Shown: piece by piece, positions 9,403 through 17,416 of the stretch
Layout of the letters: every line of letters begins with the position of its first letter
How positions within the stretch are numbered: position 1 is the first letter of the stretch
Assembly: GCF_000013745.1 (NCBI RefSeq)
Contig: NC_007925.1
Location: 2,542,001 to 2,606,000, forward strand
Reading direction: 5' to 3'
DNA length: 64,000 nucleotides
Source: Rhodopseudomonas_A palustris_F
GTDB lineage: Bacteria > Pseudomonadota > Alphaproteobacteria > Rhizobiales > Xanthobacteraceae
Made by a program: the position numbers and the translations under genes
The notes under the pieces: model-generated
What the model saw: the letters and a program-made list of their open reading frames with translations, nothing else
Told to the model about the DNA's origin: nothing
Databases searched by the model: none

Positions 9403-9945
9403 ATGACTGTTCGAGCCCCTCGCATTTCCCATTTGAAGACCTGGACACTCGCTGCGCTCGCCTTTGCGTTGCTGTCGGGGTCGGTGGCCAGCGCCGCAGA
9501 AGAACCCGACCTGATCTTCCGGCGCTCCACCGTCTTCAAATGGCTGAGCCCGAACGACAAGCTCGCCACCTATGCGCTCGACGATCCGGAAGTGGAGGGC
9601 GTCGCCTGCCATTTCACGGTGCCGGAGCGCGGCGGGTTCAAGGGATGGCTGGGATTGGCCGAAGAGGTGTCGGACATCTCGTTGGCCTGCCGTCAGGTCG
9701 GCCCGATCCGCTTTAAAGACAAGATGGAGCAGGGCGAAGACATGTTCCAGAAGAAACGCTCGTTGTTCTTCAAGAAGATGCAGATCGTGCGGGGTTGCGA
9801 CATCAAGCGAAACGTGCTGGTCTACATGGTGTATTCGGACCGCATCATCGAAGGCTCGCCGAAAAATTCGACCTCGTCGGTGCCGGTGATGCCGTGGGGC
9901 GCGGGCGACGCGGCCGTTCAGAAATGCGCCGACTTCTTCAAGTAA
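9403..9945 (+). CDS. creA: CreA-family periplasmic protein
   Basis: This is a 180-aa protein with a signal peptide (residues 1 to about 32, ending ASAAEE). The mature part has the features of CreA: EPDLIFRRSTVFKWLSPNDK, the cysteine-containing VEGVACHFTVPERGG, ISLACRQVGPIRF, GCDIKRNVLVYMVYSDRIIE and a C-terminal NSTSSVPVMPWG. Four cysteines are spaced as in the family. The biochemical role is unknown. ATG 9403 has ACGGAGAC upstream. It is followed by a strong hairpin terminator and is divergent from the transpeptidase gene. Confidence 0.88.
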   Translation: MTVRAPRISHLKTWTLAALAFALLSGSVASAAEEPDLIFRRSTVFKWLSPNDKLATYALDDPEVEGVACHFTVPERGGFKGWLGLAEEVSDISLACRQVGPIRFKDKMEQGEDMFQKKRSLFFKKMQIVRGCDIKRNVLVYMVYSDRIIEGSPKNSTSSVPVMPWGAGDAAVQKCADFFK

Positions 9946-9969
9946 CGCGCATATCAACGATTGCACACA

Positions 9970-10007
9970 TGATGACGGGCTGGCCTCGGTAGGCCAGCCC
10001 GTCATCA
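9970..10007 (+). terminator. hairpin terminator after creA
   Basis: A perfect 17-base stem (9970-9986 with 9991-10007) encloses a four-base loop CGGT, 25 bp after the creA stop. The tail ACGTTTG is only weakly T-rich, so it could also act as an mRNA-stabilising hairpin. Confidence 0.75.
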
Positions 10008-10135
10008 CGTTTGATCAAGCTGTTTTATGCCACGATGCCCGTGACGACACGATGCGGGATGCGATGCCGTGATGCGCGGGATGCCATGATGCGCGCGGCC
10101 GCGGCGCGCGCCTCGATAAGTGCTGCTAGGGCGCG

Positions 10136-10390
10136 CTAACGTGCGGCTTTGCCTGCGCGTAATTTTCCGCTGGGGTCGCGATAGCCGACCAGCTGCACGA
10201 AGCCTTGCGGCGCACAGTAGCTGGAATGGTGATTGTTGTTGGATTGCAGCGCCATTTCGCCCGGCGTGTCGCCGAGCATCATCCTGTCTTGCGCCAAGCT
10301 GCGGCGGCTGCTCAGCCGCGCGGCCATCTGAGATGATCCAACGTTTGACGAAGCGTCGCCGATGCGCGTGCTTCTGTTCACGATCGTCAT
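10136..10390 (-). CDS. small protein of unknown function behind a stress-type promoter
   Basis: The 84-aa product is unrecognised. It is Ser/Arg-rich at the start (MTIVNRSTRIGDASS), has MLGDTPGEMALQSNNNHHSS in the middle and ends in basic residues. No signal peptide or membrane segment is visible. The ATG at 10390 is strongly supported by AGGGAAAGG immediately upstream. A GGAAC-N16-GGTT element ends 24 bp upstream of the ATG, so expression under the EcfG general stress sigma factor is likely. It stands alone between a terminator region and a divergent secreted-protein gene. Confidence 0.65.
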   Translation of the reverse strand: MTIVNRSTRIGDASSNVGSSQMAARLSSRRSLAQDRMMLGDTPGEMALQSNNNHHSSYCAPQGFVQLVGYRDPSGKLRAGKAAR

Positions 10391-10749
10391 CCTTTCCCTA
10401 CCTGATGTTGGGTAACCGGCGAGGGTCGAAAAAGTTCCATCCCGGGCGATTGCCACTTACACGATAGTTCATTTGGACCGGCAAAGCACGGTCTGTTTCG
10501 TCGCATTTGTAGCGATGAAACAATTCAAATCCGTGACGAAACCGTTTTGCGGGCCGACGCAAACATCCGGAAACATGAGTTGGTTATCAAACCGCCAAGG
10601 GACGCGGCGGCAGACCGCGGCCCGGAGACAGCCAGATGCGGAGTTTGCGTGCGATCCTCTAAAGCGCTGCGCCGATGTTGACGAGGCGCCGCAGCTCGCC
10701 GAGGCGGCAATCCGCTGATCACCGTGGTGGCACAGTGGGTCGGCGCCCG
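10391..10749. other. intergenic region without a convincing gene
   Basis: About 360 bases separate two divergent small genes. Apart from the minus-strand stress promoter at its left end, I see no RNA gene, repeat or coding signal. Open frames here lack ribosome sites and recognisable content. Confidence 0.5.
10414..10438 (-). promoter_or_regulatory. EcfG-type general stress promoter
   Basis: On the minus strand GGAAC (10438-10434), a 16-base spacer and GGTT (10417-10414) match the GGAAC-N16/17-NGTT pattern of alphaproteobacterial EcfG promoters. The predicted start of transcription near 10407 leaves a short leader carrying the ribosome site of the 84-aa gene. Confidence 0.6.
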
Positions 10750-11169
10750 ATGGGTCGAAATGTTGCGTTTGCCGCGTTCGCCGTTGCGAGTCTTTGGACC
10801 GCGGCTGCCGCGGCGCAAGCGCCGCTGCCGTTTCGGAGCGAGGTTAAGGCCAAACTGCCCGCGCCGCCGCCGATCTGGACGGCGCTGAAGTCGTCGGATC
10901 GGCGGGCCGAATTCATCCGGCTTTGCACCACTCACATGGCGGGACGTTGGGCGCACCCGCAGGCGGTGTGCGGGTGCCTGCACGATCACGCGGTCGCTTC
11001 GGTGCAGGATCCCGATCTGCGCGAGGCGTTGCTGCGCGGCATCGGCGAAACCGGGGTGCCGAGCATCGAGAACGAGTGGGTGCCGGCCGCCAAGCAATCC
11101 CGGATCGACGAGACCTTTACGCAGATCGCCAAACCGGCGTTGCAGTGCATGTTCGAACCGCTGCCGTGA
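10750..11169 (+). CDS. secreted protein of unknown function
   Basis: The 139-aa product begins with a signal peptide (MGRNVAFAAFAVASLWTAAA, cleavage near AAAQA). The mature part is helical with a conserved-looking cysteine region: FIRLCTTHMAGR, then AVCGCLHDHAVASV, and a late cysteine in ALQCMFEPLP. The C-x-C plus flanking cysteines suggest disulfides. I do not recognise a named family. The ATG at 10750 was chosen because it starts the signal peptide. It converges with the kinase-like gene, leaving 37 bp. Confidence 0.65.
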   Translation: MGRNVAFAAFAVASLWTAAAAAQAPLPFRSEVKAKLPAPPPIWTALKSSDRRAEFIRLCTTHMAGRWAHPQAVCGCLHDHAVASVQDPDLREALLRGIGETGVPSIENEWVPAAKQSRIDETFTQIAKPALQCMFEPLP

Positions 11170-11206
11170 AGTGCAAGCCTTGCCGGGTCGCGCGATGCCG
11201 CGCCGA

Positions 11207-11851
11207 CTACGCCGCCATCGGAGCGACCATCTCGAAGCTGATCCCCAGAGGGCCGCTCGACCAATGATGGCTACCGCGCGAGCGCTCGCTCAGCGACTTG
11301 ATCAGCCGCATCCCGACATGGCCATCCCGCCCGACGTCGAAGTTCTCAGGAAACCCCACGCCATCATCCTGATACCGATAGGTGAGCGAGTCGCGCGTCG
11401 CGCGGCGACAGCTGATCGTGATTCGCGCCGGAAGACCCGCAGGATGCGAGTACTTCACCGAATTGGACAACAACTCCGCGGTGATCAGCCCGAGCGGTAA
11501 CGCCAGCCGGAATGGCACGACGTGCTCCGGCGCACAGGTCACGGTGTATGACGTGGACACCGAACACAGCGCGCGCACTGAGCGCTCGCAGATGTCTTCC
11601 AAATACTTGCTGAGCTGGATGGTCCCGGTCCTCGAACAGGCGAGCAGGTTGTGGAGACCGGCCACGGCGTCAATGCGGTTGGCGGTTTCCAGCAGCACGA
11701 TCTGCGGGTCGGCGGGCGCTCCCTTGAAGGCCTGCAACCGCGCGATGCTGCTGATCATCGTCAGACTCTTCGCGATCCGGTAATCGGCTTCGCCGTGAAA
11801 GTCGAGCTCGGTGGAGTCCTGGGAATTGGCCGGGGAAGATTGCCTGGTCAT
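11207..11851 (-). CDS. HisKA_2-type sensor kinase-like protein lacking the phospho-histidine
   Basis: The 214-aa cytoplasmic protein has a dimerisation region at about residues 20-95 and an HATPase domain at about 115-210. The ATPase boxes look intact: LITAELLSNSVKYSHP (N box), YQDDGVGFPENFD (G1) and HVGMRLIKSLSE (G2). In related HisKA_2/HWE kinases the phosphorylated residue is the His of a HRIANSL-like block; here that block reads EADYRIAKSL, with Tyr24 in its place. No sensor domain is present. It may be a pseudokinase or act on another protein. GGAGG precedes the ATG. Confidence 0.75.
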   Translation of the reverse strand: MTRQSSPANSQDSTELDFHGEADYRIAKSLTMISSIARLQAFKGAPADPQIVLLETANRIDAVAGLHNLLACSRTGTIQLSKYLEDICERSVRALCSVSTSYTVTCAPEHVVPFRLALPLGLITAELLSNSVKYSHPAGLPARITISCRRATRDSLTYRYQDDGVGFPENFDVGRDGHVGMRLIKSLSERSRGSHHWSSGPLGISFEMVAPMAA

Positions 11852-12061
11852 GATGAATAACCTCCGCAGAAATCTGCGCCTCCATTATCGATCTGACAAC
11901 AAATACTTCCTGTTCAATTGGGGTCACTTTTGCAGAATGCCGTAGCTGAAGTAACTACGTAGTCTCCCGCACTGTGGACATCTGCGCCGATAGCGTTGTT
12001 GGCGCCAACCGCCAAGTTGGAGTAAAATGAGCCGGATGAGTAAAATTACGAGGAGGGCGTC

Positions 12062-12283
12062 ATGGTCAGCAGTCCTCGCGGCGAACGTCTGCAACTCATG
12101 CTCACGGAAGAGGAATATGAAGCGCTGGATAGCTGGCGCTTCAGCCGCCATATGCCGAGCCGAGCGGCCGCGGTGCGCGAGTTGCTGCGGCGCGGACTAA
12201 CAGCCGAAGGCTTTGCGGTCTGCGACAGCGGTACGAAATCTGCGGATTTCGGGGTGGTCAGCGGCGGCACCAAGAAACGCTAG
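12062..12283 (+). CDS. small ribbon-helix-helix-like protein
   Basis: The 73-aa product starts MVSSPRGERLQLMLTEEEYE, a short basic strand followed by helices (ALDSWRFSRHMPSRAAAVR then ELLRRGLTAEG). This is the strand-helix-helix layout of Arc/MetJ-type repressors, with a charged Gly/Ser-rich tail. It probably binds DNA as a dimer; the target is unknown. AGGAGGGCG lies just before the ATG. No toxin gene accompanies it, so an antitoxin role is unlikely. It is divergent from the kinase-like gene by 210 bp. Confidence 0.7.
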   Translation: MVSSPRGERLQLMLTEEEYEALDSWRFSRHMPSRAAAVRELLRRGLTAEGFAVCDSGTKSADFGVVSGGTKKR

Positions 12284-12548
12284 CCGCGCTACGTCACCCG
12301 GGGATGCGTCAGCGGGTCGCGGTGGGTGCACCGGCCGCAGGGCCGCCCGCAGCCGCACCGGCCGCAGGCGGATCGCAAATGCCTCGATGGCTCGTTCGTT
12401 TCGAACCCAGATGCGTTCGACGTCGGGCGTGCCGCGCGTGTTGCGACGGCTCCCGCCGGAGCGCCGCGCAGGCGGCGTCTCGCGATGGGCTTCGATCTGC
12501 AGCACGCCACACCGACGTAACGCAACCGAGTGCCGCGGCGTCGTGACG

Positions 12549-12821
12549 CTATCTCTTCTTGCCGAACCGCGGCACGCATGAGCGCGTGCGCGTGATGCCG
12601 GTCGACGACAGCGTCGCGCCCAGCACCTCCTTGATCTGGCCGACGGGGCACGATCCGTCGTCGACCAGAATGCGTTGGCCCAGCCGCAAATCGACAATGT
12701 CCTGCTCGCGCGGAACCTGCTCGGCGGCGGCCGGGGTGGCCTGCAGCAACGCCGCGATCCCGACGGTCGCGGCGAATAGCGCAGGATTGCGCAGCATCGC
12801 TTTGGGGGGCGGGATCGTCAT
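12549..12821 (-). CDS. small secreted protein, SH3-like, unknown function
   Basis: The 90-aa product has a signal peptide (MLRNPALFAATVGIAALLQA preceded by nine residues) and a short mature domain: DIVDLRLGQRILVDDGSCPV, then GQIKEVLGATLSSTGITR and a cysteine near the end. This resembles small Bradyrhizobium-group secreted proteins with two cysteines. Its ATG at 12821 overlaps the stop of the upstream gene in a TGATG, showing translational coupling. The alternative GTG one codon upstream is less likely. Function unknown. Confidence 0.65.
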   Translation of the reverse strand: MTIPPPKAMLRNPALFAATVGIAALLQATPAAAEQVPREQDIVDLRLGQRILVDDGSCPVGQIKEVLGATLSSTGITRTRSCVPRFGKKR

Positions 12822-12985
12822 CACTTGTTCTGCACCTTGAGGCCGTCCGGGCCGATGTTGATCTGCACGCCGTTGGGTTCCTTCTTCTCTTGATAGAGAT
12901 TGTAACCGACGACGCCGAGCACGACGACCAGCGCCCCGATGATCAGATATAAAACATTGCGATTGTTCGGCACGATGTTCTCCAC
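12821..12985 (-). CDS. small single-span membrane protein
   Basis: The product contains PNNRNVLYLIIGALVVVLGV, a clear transmembrane helix, followed by a charged tail (NLYQEKKEPNGVQINIGPDG). The GTG at 12985 gives 54 aa and starts just before the conserved-looking VENIVPNN. An ATG at 13078 would give an 85-aa form with a Gln/Leu/Arg-rich N-terminus. Neither start has a good ribosome site, so the 5' end is uncertain. It is coupled by stop/start overlap to the secreted-protein gene downstream. Function unknown. Confidence 0.6.
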   Translation of the reverse strand: MENIVPNNRNVLYLIIGALVVVLGVVGYNLYQEKKEPNGVQINIGPDGLKVQNK

Positions 12986-13142
12986 TCGGTTGCGTTGCTG
13001 CAACTGGAGCCGCAATTGTAATTGCCGGTCGGCGATTCTCAAAGCTTGCAGAAACCGCTTCAAATCTCCGCCAAACATGATTTGATCACATTCGCATGGC
13101 GCGCCGACGACGCCTGAGAAGAACACAACAGGAGAAATCAAC

Positions 13143-14417
13143 TTGAACGACGATCACCGCCGCATTCTTGATGCCGTCGACGCGGGCTTCGACGCCCAGC
13201 TCGCCACCACGCGCGATTTCGTCGCGATCCCGAGCACGCGAGGCGCCGAAGCGCCGTGCCAGGACATGATGGCGGATCTGTTGCGGCAGCGCGGCTACGA
13301 GGTCGACGACTGGCACATCGACGTCGAGGATCTGAAGGAGATGCGCGGCTTCGGCCCGATCGAGCACGATTTCTCCAAAGCCCGCAGCGTGGTCGGGACC
13401 TATCGGCCGGCGCGCCATGCCGGGCAGTCGCTGATTCTGCAGGGCCATTGCGACGTGGTGCCGGCGGGGCCGGTGGAGATGTGGGACACCCCGCCATTCG
13501 ACCCGGTGGTGAAGGACGGCAAGCTGTTCGGCCGCGGCGCCTGCGACATGAAGTCGGGCACCATCGGCGCGCTCTATGCGCTCGATGCGATCAAGGCCGC
13601 GGGCTTGAAACCCACCGCGCGGATTCACTTTCAATCGGTGATCGAGGAGGAGAGCACCGGGCTCGGTGCGCTCTCCACGCTGCAACGCGGCTACCGCGCC
13701 GACGCCTGCTTCATTCCGGAGCCCACCTTCGGCAAGATGGTGCGCTCGCAGGTCGGCGTGATCTGGTTTCGATTGAAAGTGCGCGGCCTGCCGGTGCACG
13801 TCTACGAGGCCGGCGCCGGCGCCAATGCGATCAATGCGGCGTATCATCTGATTCAGGCGTTGGAGAAACTGGAGGCGGCGTGGAACGAACGCGCCGCGTC
13901 CGATCGGCATTTCGGCAACGTCGCCCATCCGATCAATTTCAATCCCGGCATCATCAAGGGCGGCGACTGGGCGTCCAGCGTGCCGGCGTGGTGCGACGTC
14001 GATTGCCGGATCGCGATCCTGCCGGGCTGGTCGGTGGCCGAGCATCAGGCCGAGATCGTGGCCTGCGTGGCGGCGGCGGCGCGCGACCATCGCTTCCTGT
14101 CGAACAATCCGCCGGTCGTGCAATGGACCGGCTTCCTCTCCGAAGGTTACGAGCTGAAAGACTCCGCGGCGCCGGAAGCGGCGTTCGGCAAGGCTTACGC
14201 CGCGGTCTATGGCGGCAGCGTGCCGGACATGTCGTTCACCGCGCTGACCGACACCCGCTTCTATGGGTTGAACTACGACATCCCGAGCCTGTGCTTCGGC
14301 GCCAGCGGCGGCGCGATGCACGGCTTCAACGAATTCGTCGATCTGGATTCGTTGCGGCAATCCACCAAGGCCACCGCGCTGTTCATCGCCGAATGGTGCG
14401 GCGTGGAAGCCGTCTAG
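13143..14417 (+). CDS. M20-family deacylase (ArgE/DapE-like)
   Basis: This 424-aa protein is a zinc-dependent amidohydrolase of the M20 family. Metal-site motifs are LQGHCDVVPAGP, the bridging Asp in GRGACDMKSG, the catalytic Glu pair in SVIEEESTG, and the late His in GGAMHGFNEF. Family members cleave N-acyl groups from amino acids such as acetylornithine or succinyl-diaminopimelate; the substrate here cannot be told from sequence. Starting residues MNDDHRRILDAV follow a TTG at 13143 with AGGAGA eight bases upstream, clearly better than any ATG. A PaaI-type thioesterase gene follows 50 bp later, probably cotranscribed. Confidence 0.88.
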   Translation: MNDDHRRILDAVDAGFDAQLATTRDFVAIPSTRGAEAPCQDMMADLLRQRGYEVDDWHIDVEDLKEMRGFGPIEHDFSKARSVVGTYRPARHAGQSLILQGHCDVVPAGPVEMWDTPPFDPVVKDGKLFGRGACDMKSGTIGALYALDAIKAAGLKPTARIHFQSVIEEESTGLGALSTLQRGYRADACFIPEPTFGKMVRSQVGVIWFRLKVRGLPVHVYEAGAGANAINAAYHLIQALEKLEAAWNERAASDRHFGNVAHPINFNPGIIKGGDWASSVPAWCDVDCRIAILPGWSVAEHQAEIVACVAAAARDHRFLSNNPPVVQWTGFLSEGYELKDSAAPEAAFGKAYAAVYGGSVPDMSFTALTDTRFYGLNYDIPSLCFGASGGAMHGFNEFVDLDSLRQSTKATALFIAEWCGVEAV

Positions 14418-14467
14418 ACGGAGCGCGGCGGCGGCTTGCGCGACGGATCATAGCAACGGGAGGGACG

Positions 14468-14866
14468 ATGACGCCGCTCGAGATGATCCGGTCGCGGCCG
14501 CTGCCGTTCGCCGCGCTGATCGGGGTGCAGTTCACCGAAGCGATGCCGGAGCGGGTGACCGCGATCATAACGGTGCGCGACGATCTCTGCACGCTTGGCG
14601 GCGTGATCCATGGCGGGGCGGTGATGGCGCTGGCCGACACCATCGGCGCCGCTGCCACCTTCATCAATCTGCCGGAGGGCGCGCAGGGCACCACCACGAT
14701 CGAGAGCAAGACCAATTTCATCGGTCCGGCCAAGGCCGGCGTCACCGTGCGCGCGGTGGCGGAGCCGGTGCATCGCGGCCGCCGCACTCAGGTATGGCAA
14801 ACTCGCATCGAGACCGAAGAGGGGCGGCTGGTGGCGGTGGTCACGCAGACCCAGTTGGTACTGTGA
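14468..14866 (+). CDS. PaaI-family hotdog thioesterase
   Basis: The 132-aa product is a single hotdog domain. The signature is LGGVIHGGAVMALADTIGAA, where the HGG and the Asp in ALADT are the usual helix-start and catalytic positions, followed by TTTIESKTNFIGPAKAG. Such enzymes hydrolyse acyl-CoA thioesters in the cytoplasm. Its length is normal for the family. GGAGGG stands a few bases before the ATG. It is most likely in one transcript with the upstream M20 deacylase; the joint substrate is unknown. Confidence 0.88.
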   Translation: MTPLEMIRSRPLPFAALIGVQFTEAMPERVTAIITVRDDLCTLGGVIHGGAVMALADTIGAAATFINLPEGAQGTTTIESKTNFIGPAKAGVTVRAVAEPVHRGRRTQVWQTRIETEEGRLVAVVTQTQLVL

Positions 14867-15137
14867 GGCCTGCGGCGCCGAGCGCGGTGTTGCGCAGAAG
14901 CCGCAACCGCTGGCTGATACTAGGGCTGACCACAGTCCAGGGTGGTTTGATTTATCTTAAGTTCTCTTTAACTACAGTCGTTTAGGTTTGCTTAACACTT
15001 GCTCCGCATGGGATCCGATGAATCTCTGTGGCGCACGCATAGCATATGCTCTTGAAATGCATGGTGCGATGCACAATATTGTCGGTCTAGGGAATCGAAC
15101 GCCTCCTCGAGGGCCTTCTTCCAAGAGGAGCAAGGCA

Positions 15138-15782
15138 ATGAACGACGCTGCGATAGCTGGCCAGACGGCTGCCAAGTGCAGAGTCCGATCGCTGATCAAT
15201 CAGGAACTTCCGTTGCTGAAGGATCATCTGATGCGGCTCGATCCGGAGAGCCGCCGGGATCGCTTCAACGGCTATGCCGATGAAGGGTTCATCGAGCGCT
15301 ATTCCGCGAAATGTGCCGGCGACGGCACCATCATCTTGGCCTATTTCGCCGAAGACGGCGCGGTCCATGCCGCGGCGGAACTGCACCAGCCGGATCTGTC
15401 TTCCGACTCGTTGCCCGAGATCGCCTTCAGCGTCGAGGCCAACTTGCGGCGCAAGGGGGTTGGTAGCACGCTGTTCAAGCAACTGATCGCGGTGGCGAGT
15501 TCGCTGGGTTACGAGCGGCTGCGGATCACCACCGGCTCGCAGAACCAGGCGATGCGCGCGTTGGCCAACAAGTTCGGCGCCCATCTGACGTTCCGGCGCG
15601 GCGAATCCACCGGCACCATCGACCTCAATCCGAACGTCGACGCGCCCAACCTGGCCGCGGACGGCCGCGAATTGGATGTTAAGGAAGAGGTCCCCGCCGA
15701 TGCGGCGAAGGCGCTGATCGATTTCAATCAGGCGTGCTGGAAACTGTTTTTGAGAATGTCGGGCTTCGGCAAGGCCGCCTAG
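15138..15782 (+). CDS. GNAT-family acetyltransferase
   Basis: The 214-aa product has a GNAT acetyl-CoA binding fold. LPEIAFSVEANLRRKGVGS contains the beta-strand 4 and the (Q/R)xxGxG-type loop (RRKGVG), and LGYERLRITTGSQNQAMRAL matches the later core with an Asn-rich turn. An N-terminal LKDHLMRLDPESRRDRF block is typical of rhizobial stress-linked GNATs. The ATG at 15138 follows AGGAG, so the longer open frame upstream is not used. The acceptor substrate is unknown. The leader of ~270 bp upstream has no gene. Confidence 0.82.
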   Translation: MNDAAIAGQTAAKCRVRSLINQELPLLKDHLMRLDPESRRDRFNGYADEGFIERYSAKCAGDGTIILAYFAEDGAVHAAAELHQPDLSSDSLPEIAFSVEANLRRKGVGSTLFKQLIAVASSLGYERLRITTGSQNQAMRALANKFGAHLTFRRGESTGTIDLNPNVDAPNLAADGRELDVKEEVPADAAKALIDFNQACWKLFLRMSGFGKAA

Positions 15783-15799
15783 CCAATTTGGCGATTTCG

Positions 15800-15821
15800 G
15801 CGCCGACGCTTTGGTCGGCGC
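15800..15821 (+). terminator. possible terminator after the GNAT gene
   Basis: GCGCCGAC and GTCGGCGC form an 8-base stem with a six-base loop, 17 bp after the stop codon. No T-run follows, so termination is uncertain. Confidence 0.4.
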
Positions 15822-15911
15822 GGCTGCGCGGTTGTATTGTTCGCGCGCGATCCTAAAACCAACTGCTCTCAGCCTGCGTAGCGCAGGCTGCATCGCCGGC
15901 GCGTCCGGCTG

Positions 15912-16211
15912 TTACGAGCCGATCCGCTTGTCGTTGCCGAATTTGCGGGTGACGCGGCGCTCCACCACGATCGAGCGCTGGAAACCCTGCTCGCCGGTGA
16001 TCACGCGCGTGGTGCGGGCGGCGGCGCGGCTGGCCTTGCGCACCTCGGTCTGCACCGACTCGACCGGCATGCCCATCAGCGAGGCGGCGATCTCGGCCTG
16101 GGATTCCAGGTCGTCGGTGATGCCCATCGCGGCGAAAATCGCTTCATCCAGCGTCGGCGGGTCGCGACGCACGCGCCTCACGCCATATTTCGTATTCCAA
16201 TCTTCGCTCAT
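15912..16211 (-). CDS. conserved small cytoplasmic protein, unknown function
   Basis: The 99-aa product reads MSEDWNTKYGVRRVRRDPPT at the start, then a helical middle (DEAIFAAMGITDDLESQAEI, AASLMGMPVESVQTEVRKAS) and a basic end. It has no signal peptide or membrane helix. The helix-turn pattern LMGMPVESVQTEVRKA could be a DNA-contacting helix but no family is recognised. Codon use and the absence of a competing frame support it as real. It stands alone between a GNAT gene and a DUF1328 gene. Confidence 0.7.
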   Translation of the reverse strand: MSEDWNTKYGVRRVRRDPPTLDEAIFAAMGITDDLESQAEIAASLMGMPVESVQTEVRKASRAAARTTRVITGEQGFQRSIVVERRVTRKFGNDKRIGS

Positions 16212-16346
16212 TGGTCGGCCTGTGCTGAATTGATGAAGTGATTGACCGCATGCTGCGACGTAGAAATGAAGATTACGTGGCAGACTCGACGCGATCTCTT
16301 TGCCTTGATCGATTACCGGGCGCGTTGCGCCAGATCAATAAAGCAA

Positions 16347-16380
16347 AGCCGCGCATGCGCGCAAATGCCGCTGCGCGGCT
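16347..16380 (-). terminator. terminator after the DUF1328 gene
   Basis: AGCCGCGCA and TGCGCGGCT form a 9-base stem with a partly self-paired loop. On the minus strand the hairpin is followed by TTGCTTTATT, fitting a terminator for the gene ending at 16441. Confidence 0.5.
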
Positions 16381-16440
16381 AGTTATGCGCGGTCAGGGTT
16401 GAAGGAAGATCGTCCTGCAATCCGTGCGGTGCGCCCGACG

Positions 16441-16614
16441 TCAGGCCCTGAAGATCGTCAACCCCAAGATCAGCAGCACCAGGAAAATCACCAGGAAGAT
16501 GTAGAACAGGATGCGCGCGACGTCCGCTGAGGCGGCCGAGATTCCGGTGAAACCCAGCACGCCGACGATCACCGATACCACGAAGAAAATCAGCGCCCAT
16601 TTCAGAATCGTCAT
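16441..16614 (-). CDS. DUF1328 small membrane protein
   Basis: The 57-aa product consists of two transmembrane helices: MTILKWALIFFVVSVIVGVL then a Gly/Ala turn (GFTGISAASADVA) and RILFYIFLVIFLVLLILGLT. This matches DUF1328 (YtjA-like) proteins, which are common and often stress induced. ATG 16614 follows GGAGA; the longer frame adds no membrane features. A perfect EcfG-type promoter lies directly upstream, so this gene is very likely part of the general stress response. No function is established. Confidence 0.88.
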   Translation of the reverse strand: MTILKWALIFFVVSVIVGVLGFTGISAASADVARILFYIFLVIFLVLLILGLTIFRA

Positions 16615-16644
16615 CGCCGTCTCCGTCTCGTCACGCGGAGTTTG

Positions 16645-16669
16645 AACGAGCAGCACAGGTGTTGGTTCC
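16645..16669 (-). promoter_or_regulatory. EcfG-type general stress promoter of the DUF1328 gene
   Basis: On the minus strand GGAAC (16669-16665), 16 bases, then CGTT (16648-16645) match the EcfG consensus exactly. The predicted start near 16638 gives a leader of about 24 bases ahead of the ATG at 16614. Confidence 0.75.
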
Positions 16670-16790
16670 GCTTGGCCGCGGTGAGGTCGTTTGGTGCGAT
16701 GCAGACGACACCTCGCGGCCAGCGCTTGCTGCGAACACGCCGCGCGCCGCGCGGTTCAGGCTGATCGGGCTGTTTCCGCGGTGGCGGCGC

Positions 16791-17261
16791 TCAGGCCGTC
16801 GAGCGCGAGCGCCGGACCCGGGCGATGACGCCGGCTGCGACCTGCATGATGCTGCCGATCAGCCAAGCTAATCCGATCAGCAGCACCACGGCCAGATGCA
16901 GCCGTTCGTCGACCACGATCACATAGACCGAGATCACCGCCGCGAGCGCGCTCAGAAACGTGCCGGTGGCGCTGAACAGTTCGACGGAATCGGTTCTGGC
17001 GAGGTGGCCGGGCGGCGGCGGCGCGTCCGGATCGTGCAGCGGCGGCGGCAGGTCGATGCCGAGATAGAAGCCGATGGCGCCAAACAGCAGCATCGCCAGT
17101 GCGGCGGCACCGGAGCCCATCTCGACATTGGTGCGAATCATATTGGCGGCGACGAACAGCCCGCACGACGCGCCAGCCATCGCCAGCCCGATGCGCTCCA
17201 TGACATGGGCCCATTTGCTCGCGGGAGAGCGGGTGTCCCAATTGGCGTGTCGTTTGCTCAT
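16791..17261 (-). CDS. four-helix integral membrane protein, unknown function
   Basis: The 156-aa product has four hydrophobic helices: IGLAMAGASCGLFVAANMI, AALAMLLFGAIGFYLGIDLP, FLSALAAVISVYVIVV and AVVLLIGLAWLIGSIMQVAA. A Pro-rich loop (PPPLHDPDAPPPPGH) lies in the middle. The C-terminus is basic (RVRRSRS), suggesting a cytoplasmic end. The ATG at 17261 is the first reasonable start for this topology. I do not recognise a named family. It is divergent from the Sel1-repeat gene. Confidence 0.7.
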   Translation of the reverse strand: MSKRHANWDTRSPASKWAHVMERIGLAMAGASCGLFVAANMIRTNVEMGSGAAALAMLLFGAIGFYLGIDLPPPLHDPDAPPPPGHLARTDSVELFSATGTFLSALAAVISVYVIVVDERLHLAVVLLIGLAWLIGSIMQVAAGVIARVRRSRSTA

Positions 17262-17416
17262 TGCCGACGTGTAGCAGAAAGCCGCGCTGCTTTCACGCAC
17301 CTTCGGACCCCGGGGACATGCCGTGCAGAGCATCGGGGTAGGGACGCGTGCGCGAGCTTGCTGGCGCCGCCGCGGCGCCGTAGGTTCGCGCGTGGCCGAC
17401 CAACCGGCAGGGGACC

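Noticed and set aside
10028..10100. Degenerate GATGC-type repeats after the creA terminator
   Set aside because: The copies are too irregular to define a repeat unit and may be chance in a short GC-rich gap.
12062..12283. The ribbon-helix-helix gene as half of a toxin-antitoxin pair
   Set aside because: No toxin-like gene is adjacent on either side.
13256..14866. A 536-aa frame joining the M20 deacylase region to the thioesterase
   Set aside because: It is the wrong frame of the deacylase; the thioesterase has its own ATG and GGAGGG site at 14468.
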